A DNA stretch of 38,340 nt from Roridomyces roridus (taxonomy: Eukaryota; Basidiomycota; Agaricomycetes; Agaricales; Mycenaceae), in the NCBI GenBank assembly GCA_029378245.1, contig JARKIF010000264.1, forward strand, positions 1 to 38,340, given 5' to 3'. The position numbers were made by a program, and so were the translations under genes. The notes under the pieces were generated by a model. That model made no database searches. It was not told where the DNA came from and saw only the letters and a list, made by a program, of their open reading frames with translations. Below are positions 31,567 through 38,340 of the stretch, piece by piece (the first letter of the stretch is position 1; each line of letters begins with the position of its first letter).

Positions 31567-32040
31567 ATGGGACGAACGGGTAGCTTCACCCCTCCTCATC
31601 GGATTCCGGGCCAACCCCTCCTTCTCCGCAAAGCCTCTCGCCGCACCCTCGAGAGCTGGGCCAATCACTACGGCTTCAAACACCTTGCGGACGAGCTGCC
31701 CCTCAACAAACGCGCCGAGTTTTACAAAACGCGGTTGTACGAGCTTCAAAGATCGGGTCAGGGACCGTTGTATGGACAGCCGATGAAGCGGCTCCCCATG
31801 GCTCAATCGGATTGGCCGAATCGCAAGTATAAGGGAAAGATGAAGGCATTGAAAGGTGCGTGTGCGGTGAATGGTTGGCCCCGCGTGCTGACGACTCGTC
31901 TTTCGTACGTCTCCTCAGAGCAACAGGAGAGGGAGAGTGCGGGGACGTCCGACGGAAAACCAAAGAACAAGCGCCTGCGCGAGGAGAAGAGACGCGTAGC
32001 CCGTTTGAAGAAGCCTAAAAAGCCCAAGAAATCCGCTTGA
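31567..32040 (+). CDS. Small highly basic protein (136 residues), unknown function
   Basis: Exons 31567-31855 and 31919-32040 with a 63 nt intron (phase 1) give 136 residues. The middle is helical and charged (KASRRTLESWANHYGFKHLA, LPLNKRAEFYKTRLYELQ). The C-terminus is a run of Lys/Arg (KNKRLREEKRRVARLKKPKK) typical of nucleolar, ribosome-biogenesis or nucleic-acid-binding proteins. No catalytic motif, signal peptide or membrane helix is seen. The splice removes a stretch that would otherwise break the charged pattern, which supports the model. A nuclear or nucleolar role is inferred from charge alone; a mitochondrial ribosome-associated role is another possibility. Confidence 0.65.
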   Translation: MGRTGSFTPPHRIPGQPLLLRKASRRTLESWANHYGFKHLADELPLNKRAEFYKTRLYELQRSGQGPLYGQPMKRLPMAQSDWPNRKYKGKMKALKGACAVNGWPRVLTTRLSYVSSEQQERESAGTSDGKPKNKRLREEKRRVARLKKPKKPKKSA

Positions 32041-33944
32041 ATAGATTCTTGTGGGTGTTATTCATTCAGCTCACGGAGTAAACGTTCAATTCACTATACA
32101 GTTTGCCCAGAATATGTGTATACAGGCTCGCTCGACTTCTGGCAGGCCTTGTGTCTTTCTACGAATTTCACGAATTTCAGCTTTCTCGATCCGGGTCTCT
32201 CCTTTACGAGCGATACATACAGCTTCATGATGACGGCTGGGCGCTGAGCCTCTCCCATGTCCCGACGCTACTCGTTCGACTCGGAGCTTGGACTCTGGAA
32301 ATAATCTTCAAAAACTTTTTCCTCAAATGGCAATTTCTTGTCCTCCAGGAACCTGGTGCTCCTTCAAACCAGATCCATCACTGAAGATCAGGGTTCCCAA
32401 ATCGTCGAAAATCATTCCTTCATTCGTCTCAATGAGTCAATGCCACAGAAGAAACTGGAATTCCAAATGCATTAAATGCGCTCCGGCCTTCATTTTCTTT
32501 GCCTCGTTCGACCACACAGGGATCCTCACCCACCTTGGTTTTCTTCATGTGCTCAGCAAGTGCACGTATCAACAGGCTTCGCAATTTGAAGTCAAAATCG
32601 CATTCATTAACAGTTCACGTCCGACACATGCTTGTTCGATTCGGACTTGGGATTTTCATTGACACTACGTGCCTTTTTACTGTGACGCCGCTGGAAAATT
32701 CTTTTCCTTGCTCTTGAAGATCCTCCTCACCGTCGACCACGAGACTGTATCAGCCGACCTTATTTACCTACACAAGCCCGCCAATCACGCTGAGTGGGTG
32801 AAGCTACTCGAATTGGGGAGCTTGTAGCATTGGGATCTTAGTCGGATCCTTTTTCATCGAAACGACAGCATCGGTATTAACAATGACAGTTCCAAACACC
32901 AGTGTGTCCAGTGTAGTGTGTCTAGTGTCGCGGCAAGCTTGTGCCCAACGCCTTCAGTAACGTACTCGTTCGATTCGAATTGGCACCCAACTCCGGTACG
33001 ATGATTATGACCTTTTTCTAACGTGGAACGTGCGTGTCTTGCTCTTGCAGATCCTCCTCACTCTTATCGTCAGCAGGACTAGGTGAACCATATCTACACA
33101 AACCCGCCAGTCACGCTCACTGAGTGCATGACGCTGCTCATTCGACCAGGACTTGGGCCTGAACATGAACCCGTGGTAAATTACTACTTCCTGTGATTCC
33201 GATGTGTCCTGCACCGAAATGGGCTAAACAAGACTGAACTCAGCACAAGAAATCTGCTCGACGATCTCAGTGCGGGTCTGATCGATGCATCAGCAAGTCA
33301 GATGTCCGCTTCCCTGACAGGGATACAAACTGGTCCCGGGCTTCTCAGCACTCTCGTAGGCTTTCTCCCGTTGACCGCGGTTTTTAGGCGTTTTTTCTTT
33401 CCCTGGCGATTCGGGTCTTTCTTCACACAACTCTGCACCGGGTCGTTCAGGGACGAGCGCCTTCACCCACGCCCTCAAATCTGCCCACCGCTACTCGTTC
33501 GACTCGGAGGTGGGCTTGAGGAGTACCCAAACGTCTTTCTTTTTTCCAGTAGTTTTAGCCTTGATACATACAGCTGTTCATATCTGACCACAAGCGCCCA
33601 ACCTACTTCACGGGCCGACTCAACGCTGCTTGTGAGACCAAGCTCCGGAGACTCTGAGCCACAATCGTTTTCCCTCTCCACGCCTGCATTCAAAATGCTC
33701 TGAGCTCGTCAAGAATCATTCTTGCAATCCGATTAAGCGATGGTGGTAGAAAGTGCCGGACGCCATGTCAATCGGCGGATTTCATGAAGCGACAGAGGCG
33801 ACAGAGCTCATGGACGCTTCACCATTCCGCCTGTAACCTGCTGCATCCCTCCGCGCCTAATCCGACATCACGGATGTTGTTCAAAGCGCTTGTGGTTGGT
33901 TTAAAATCGAAGGAGGTGGTACTCGTTCTGCATCGTCCGCAGAC
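32041..33944. other. 1.9 kb decayed region with degenerate tandem and dispersed repeats
   Basis: No intact gene. The text LLVRLG recurs in several frames (for example TLLVRLGAWTLEI, PLLVRLGGGLEE), produced by copies of the dispersed CGTTCGAYTCGG motif at 32273, 32633, 32967, 33139 and 33494. Two roughly 330 bp units repeat in tandem from about 32631 and 32963. Confidence 0.45.
32631..33165. repeat. Degenerate tandem duplication, unit about 330 bp
   Basis: TTGCTCTTGAAGATCCTCC at 32708 recurs with one change at 33039, and TACACAAGCCCGCCAATCAC near 32769 recurs at about 33095. Each is preceded by a GTTCGATTCG motif and followed by a CTNCTCGAATTGG or CTGCTCATTCGACC-like segment. Units are too diverged for a recent array. 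They may be copies of one decayed gene or element. Confidence 0.6.
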
Positions 33945-34567
33945 ATGTTCTCTCTGACGCTCGTCCTCAGCGCTCTCCTGTGCCTCACAGTGTCCAATGC
34001 CTTACCGGCTAACAACGTTCAGCACCTTCAGGTACGTTCCTGAAGCCACTCCTCCTCCCTCCTCAAGGCCTCACCCTTGATCAGGCCCGTACCTGCGGCA
34101 ACCCCGGCGACGCAGTCCCCTTCTTCGCAGCCAACGGCGGCCCAATCCAAGACTACGTCGCCTCCACCGCCGTAGCCGCCATGCAGAGCCTCGTCGGCGC
34201 ACAGGGCTTCACCTTCCTGGGCGTCACTGCGCGCGTCTTCACCACCCAAGAAACGTCTACCGTCCCTTTGTACATGGTGTACCTCGTCACCAACGGCGCC
34301 GTCAGCGATCATATCTACACCATCGACCAGGGCGAGTATCAGGCGTTGTTGGAGATTGGGTATCGCGATGAGGGAATCCAGGCGTATGTGTACCCGACGC
34401 AGATTTGTGGGAGCGTGCCGTGGTATGCGGTGTATAACGCTGCGGCGACGGAGCACTTCTTTACCACTGATGAGGCGACGAGGGCGAGTTTCTTGGCGAC
34501 GGCGGGGTGGAGTGATCAGGGAATCGTGGCATACGTTTTGCCTACCAATTGCACAGACTCGGGGTGA
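33945..34567 (+). CDS. Secreted DUF5648-type protein
   Basis: Exons 33945-34031 and 34085-34567 (intron 53 nt) give 189 residues. A clear signal peptide (MFSLTLVLSALLCLTVSNA) is encoded in exon 1. The mature part has two copies of the aromatic repeat that marks this family: VPLYMVYLVTNGAVSDHIYT with EIGYRDEGIQAYVYP, and VPWYAVYNAAATEHFFTTD with AGWSDQGIVAYVLP. Pattern: P-x-Y-x-Y, then DH/EHFYTT, then GY/GW-x-D/EQGI-x-AYV. The repeats form a small beta-propeller-like or lectin-like fold in secreted proteins of bacteria and fungi; the function is not known. Four cysteines could form disulfides (RTCGN, QICGS, TNCTD and one in the signal peptide, which is lost). A TTTAAAA box lies about 45 bp upstream. 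Confidence 0.82.
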
Positions 34568-35269
34568 GGACGGCGTTTCGAATGTAGACCATGATAATTC
34601 AAGAAATACATACGCGACTAGTCCATGACCACGAGTAGAATGACCCTAATGAGGGCAGAGGCCAGGCCCATCATATCCGCTCGCACTTATGCGCAGTTCA
34701 ATTCTAAGTATTCAACAGGAAATGGTTGCTCTATCTGCGCGAAAGTTGAAACACACCAGTTGAACCTATCTGCGAGTACCACGAGGTTTTCGCTCTGGCT
34801 GGGAGATCAATCGAGAATTGACTCCATCCATAGAGTCGATATTTCCAATTAACTTGCTTGGAGCTCTGCTCATCTCCAATACGGGACGGATCAGATTGCC
34901 GCTGAGTCATCAGGGAGTGTGACATGTCACCGTAACATCAAATGTCTGACTTGCTTCTGACCACCACGCACTGGCAGCAGCCACCTCGTCCCTGCCTCGT
35001 CCCTTCGTCAACGACCCTTCTCCCGCGCATAGCGGGGGCTGCTCTTCCAGCGATGTACGCGGATGTTTCACGAAGATAGTGGCCTTCCCCGGACTCCTTT
35101 ACCCGCTTGTGAAAGCTGGCCGGAATCGTTTCGCGTCTGCGCCGCTCAAACTGAGGAACTCGATGACACACTGACACTGTCTGCCTCTGGCTCTGATGGT
35201 TGCGATCACGGTTTTTCGTCCTGCTATAAATACAATCTGTTCTCGAGCACCCTGGAACCGTCACTGCTT
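34568..35269. other. Intergenic, with TATA-like box near its end
   Basis: About 700 bp without a convincing frame. TATAAATA at 35225-35232 precedes the ATG at 35270 by 38 bp. Confidence 0.4.
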
Positions 35270-35581
35270 ATGACACCATTCTGGGAGCTCCTTCTGTTCT
35301 TGGTCCGTCCTCTCGCTGTCTATACGAATGACGAAATTCCGGTGAGATCGGTGTAACTCAAGTGTAACTACAAAGCCAGCATGCCTTCTACTCTTCTCCG
35401 TTTCCAGAACACAGTCCCTGCCGGTCATGGCATTCCTGCAGGCTTATTGACAGCAAGCAGTACGCGCACCGGCTACAATCCGGACTCCATGGCCAGTATC
35501 CCTGTTTTAACTACTGTTTTTTCCACGTTCCCGAAATACTCTAACGAACAACCATCTCTCGTAATCGAGAGACCACGCTAG
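35270..35581 (+). CDS. Possible small secreted or hypothetical protein (81 residues)
   Basis: Exon 35270-35341 encodes MTPFWELLLFLVRPLAVYTN, a possible signal peptide, and ends DEIP. A 66 nt intron (35342-35407) then joins it in frame to NTVPAGHGIPAGLLTASSTR and on to a stop at 35579-35581, for 81 residues. A TATAAATA box at 35225 and the short distance to the ATG support transcription. There are no cysteines or known motifs, so an effector-like or non-functional product are both possible. The stretch 35582-36086 behind it holds nothing recognised. Confidence 0.35.
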
Positions 35582-36086
35582 GTACTCTCGTTTCAGGAAA
35601 CTCAGGTCGCCGCCCAATTCAAACTTGATTGGTATCTTTTCGCTGGGACGAATTTGAACACTCCACCGAGTCTAATAGTAATACGCGTCATCAAAACCTG
35701 GGAGCTACTAGCTGGGTCGGTCGCCGATCACTGGATTCCTTGACGGTGATCCCCTCCGGGTCTCTGCTGCCTCGCTTTCATGGCGATCACAAGAATCCCG
35801 CCAAATTGAACCTTCCAGTGCTATTCCTTCTCCCAAGTCCCGCCGTTAAAGTAGGACCAGAATGAGAACAAACAACGCAGCTCCGAGTCGGCAATGCAAG
35901 TAAATTAGGACTGTTCAGTCATGTACGTCAGCCACTACATGTCTCCATTCTGCGTTAGACCGTCCCAGTCGGCGCCTGTTCCAACCTGACCCTTTTGTTC
36001 AGTTTCTCCGACACATAAAAGCTACACACGGTCTGCAAGGATCTTCAACTGACCATCCCGCATCCTCGTGGTGGTTGTCATTGGAT
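35582..36086. other. Upstream region of the cupin gene
   Basis: About 500 bp, no protein-like frame or repeat recognised. Confidence 0.4.
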
Positions 36087-36899
36087 ATGTTTGCACAATC
36101 CTGTGTTGTGCTTTCGCTCCTTGCATTGGCGCTCACCGGCCATGCAGCCCCCGCATCCTCGGCCTCCCCGCCGGCCGTCTCTGCCTCTGCCTCCGCATCT
36201 GCGCCGCCCACAGCTACCTCCCCAGGCCCTGTCCCCCTGGTATCCAACGGCCCCTCCATCGCCGCCGGACTCAAAGGCCAAGCGAGCGGGAACGACCGGC
36301 TCAAGAAACTCCTCACTGATTCGTCGGGCAACCTCCTCACCGGCGAAGCACTCCGTCAACTGACTGTCTTCGACTTCAACCAACAAACACCCGCCGCCGG
36401 CGCCAAAGGAGGATCCACCCTCCTCGCCACGGTCGACAACTTCCCCATCCTCACCGACCTGGGCATCTCCGCCTCGATCACCTTCCTCGGCCCCTGCGGG
36501 TTGAACATCCCACACTCGCACCCGCGCGCGACGGAATTTGCCATCGTCACTTCGGGACGAATTGAAACTGGGATGGTGCAGGAGAATGGGTTCAATACCC
36601 AAATTCAGACCCAGCTAGGGCCCTTCCAGGGCACCGTGTTCCCTCAGGGGAGTATTCACTACCAGATGAATCCGACGTGTTCGCCTGCGGTCCTCGTCGG
36701 TGCTCTCGGGAGCGAAGATCCCGGACGGAGTGATATTGTGACCAACTTTTGGATGTTGGATGCAGATGTCATTGATGCAGCGTTGGGGTTCCCGACGACG
36801 ATTGGTGGGGATAATATCGATGATTGGAGGGCGCACCTACCTGTGAACCTTGCTGCTGGTGTGGATTCGTGTTTGCAGGCTTGCGGGTTGTCGGAGTGA
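36087..36899 (+). CDS. Secreted germin-type cupin
   Basis: An intronless frame of 270 residues from MFAQSCVVLSLLALALTGHA, a signal peptide, followed by an Ala/Ser/Pro-rich spacer to about residue 55. The two germin boxes are complete: GLNIPHSHPRATEFAIVTSG (His143, His145 and Glu150 as metal ligands) and GTVFPQGSIHYQMN (His191 as the fourth ligand, Asn195). Box 1 fits G-x4-HxH-x4-E-x6-G, and box 2 fits the P-x-G-x2-H-x3-N pattern. Germin-like proteins bind manganese in the apoplast or cell wall; known activities are oxalate oxidase and superoxide dismutase, but many members have none. For a fungus, oxalate handling or oxidative metabolism outside the cell is an inference. Confidence 0.9.
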   Translation: MFAQSCVVLSLLALALTGHAAPASSASPPAVSASASASAPPTATSPGPVPLVSNGPSIAAGLKGQASGNDRLKKLLTDSSGNLLTGEALRQLTVFDFNQQTPAAGAKGGSTLLATVDNFPILTDLGISASITFLGPCGLNIPHSHPRATEFAIVTSGRIETGMVQENGFNTQIQTQLGPFQGTVFPQGSIHYQMNPTCSPAVLVGALGSEDPGRSDIVTNFWMLDADVIDAALGFPTTIGGDNIDDWRAHLPVNLAAGVDSCLQACGLSE

Positions 36900-37300
36900 T
36901 TGAAGGAGTTACCCGTATGACCCATCGCTTGTAATATTTCGATACTATATATGTTGGGACTGTTCCGGCAGGATTGCTCCGGGTTCGATTCTGGGCTCCT
37001 GCAATCGAGGAGATCTCGTTCCGCTTTTTTCTTCTCAAACGGTAAAAGACTGGCATTGGAGAATCGATATTCTCTCTTTGTTCGTAACCTTCTTGTTGGG
37101 TTGATAATCGGTATGGAATTTTTACTTTTGAGTGCCTCGTCTCAATCGATCGACAGCTCAAATCCTACGCGGGAATTCAGACGCAGAACCATGCCAGGAA
37201 AAAAAGACGGAGACAGAACGGATACAGAACTGAAGACATTAATACGATACAGAGAGAGTAGCTAGAAATACAATTCGTCACTCCACCGCCCTCCCGTCCG
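36900..37300. other. Intergenic, nothing recognised
   Basis: About 400 bp between convergent genes. It includes a GGTTCGATTCTGGGC copy of the dispersed motif near 36978. Confidence 0.4.
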
Positions 37301-38340
37301 CTAACTAGACCCCTCCGGGATCGACATCAACCCCTCCCTACGATTCGGCAGAGACCGAGACCGATACCCACCAAACGAAATCAGATTGACACCCCGCAGC
37401 GTGCGGCTATGGTCACGACAAGTGGATTCGACCGCATTCCTCAAGTCGAAGCTGACTTGCGCTTTCAGTTTCACGGGTTCGAGGAGAGGATTGAGAGTGT
37501 CTGCAGCTCGCTCAGCGAAGTTGTGAGAGTGAGAAAGAGGATACGTACGAGGGTTTAAGACCACCAGCTTCCCCCGCCGCGCAGAACGCCGACCCGACGT
37601 AGGTGCGCCCCAAATACGCCGTATCGACGAGGAATTGAAACGCTGAGGCTTGTGGGTTGAGTATGAATTTCCGCAAACTGGACTGTCGGATCAGAACTCG
37701 AAATAAAGAAGGTAAGAAAAGGAGAACTCACGCAAAGCACATTTGAGCGTTATCCCGATGACAATTGATAACATGCTCCATCCGACTATCGTAGGCACGC
37801 CATGGCTGTTGTGCGCGCAGGATTTTGATTTTGCAGGCTTCGATGGAGCGTGCGCCTTGTCGAGAGAGGAGTTTCGCGAGGAGGGCGGCAAGGAATGGGG
37901 AGTGGGTGGACGCGCGGGTGTTTGCGGGAGTCTGCGGGGTGAGTGAGTGCAATTTCGAGAGGATAGGATGCGGACGGACAGTATAGGAACCGTTTGAGGG
38001 TTTCGAGGGACGCACGGAAGGCGTCAGGATTCTACAATCACGGTTAGCATAATGGCAATACGTACGGAAGACCACATACCTGTCGATCCCAGGTATTGTT
38101 CTCCACGAGATGCGTGGCGTACAATTGCGGCAGGTCCGCCGCCAATCCAAAACGCATAAAGTCGCTAAAATACGAGTTGGATATGACGGCGGTGAGCAGC
38201 CGGGCGTAGACGCCGGCTGGGCTGGGGTAGGATAGGTAGGCGTCTATGAGTGAGGGAAGGAAGCGTCGGCAAAAGTCATTCTAACAGCCGCATCGCATGA
38301 GAAGACGAGAAGATGCAATGGAAGAGTGCACGTACCAAGA
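37301..38340 (-). CDS. 3' part of an unidentified multi-exon gene (runs off right edge)
   Basis: Clear exons include 38080-38280 (NDFCRRFLPSLIDAYLSYPS, ending NNTWDRQ) between introns 38281-38335 and 38031-38079, followed by NPDAFRASLETLKRFLYCPS. Further down are RSIEACKIKILRAQQPWRAY and, after another intron, LRKFILNPQASAFQFLVDTA ending AAGEAGGLKP. The frames between these pieces do not join cleanly: one frame change between about 37920 and 37980 and an intron choice near 37740-37780 remain unsolved. The end may be at 37471 (SELQTLSILSSNP) or at 37301 (SIPEGSS). A helical, soluble protein of unknown family. Either I missed an intron or the gene carries a frameshift. Confidence 0.55.

Noticed and set aside
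36078..36602. 174-codon minus-strand frame rich in Gly/Asp
   Set aside because: It is antisense to the germin cupin, caused by GC-rich codons.

Overview
The window looks like nuclear DNA of a mushroom-forming basidiomycete (Agaricomycetes). Evidence: compact genes cut by many 43-66 nt GT-AG introns, secreted proteins with basidiomycete-type architecture, an F-box/LRR-type gene, a TPR-CHAT gene, short Zn2Cys6 proteins and decayed mobile elements. There are no operons, rRNA genes, CRISPR arrays or convincing tRNAs. Gene models below were spliced by hand, so exon edges are predictions.

Left part (1-8.7 kb): a frameshifted HSL-type alpha/beta-hydrolase pseudogene (minus), a small secreted 8-cysteine protein resembling glycan-binding Y3 lectins, a 1.6 kb non-autonomous DNA transposon with terminal inverted repeats and internal CAAGATCTTG palindromes, and about 2.4 kb of decayed sequence. 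Next (8.7-16 kb): an F-box-like protein, a short Zn2Cys6 regulator (minus), a repeat-rich stretch with an LTR/promoter-like segment and a 795 bp foldback element built of GCGCTACATTTT-type modules, then a DUF6924-like gene broken by one in-frame TGA.

Centre (16.6-24.2 kb): three minus-strand genes in tandem. They are a 14-exon EZH2/KMT6-type histone H3K27 methyltransferase (catalytic subunit of PRC2), a 120-residue uncharacterised protein, and a 1137-residue TPR-CHAT protein with a caspase-like His/Cys dyad. The methyltransferase would act on chromatin. The TPR-CHAT protein is of the kind inferred to act in fungal non-self recognition or regulated proteolysis.

Right part (25-38.3 kb): a GPI-anchored cupredoxin-like protein, two convergent small single-pass membrane proteins, a second short Zn2Cys6 regulator whose first intron sits at the same codon as in the first one, a secreted SRPBCC-type protein, a small very basic protein, a decayed tandem-repeat region, a secreted DUF5648-type protein, a possible 81-residue small secreted protein, an intronless secreted germin-type cupin, and the 3' part of an unidentified gene running off the right edge. 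The chromosomal context is accessory-like: many secreted or surface proteins, duplicated small regulators, and mobile-element debris around one conserved chromatin gene.
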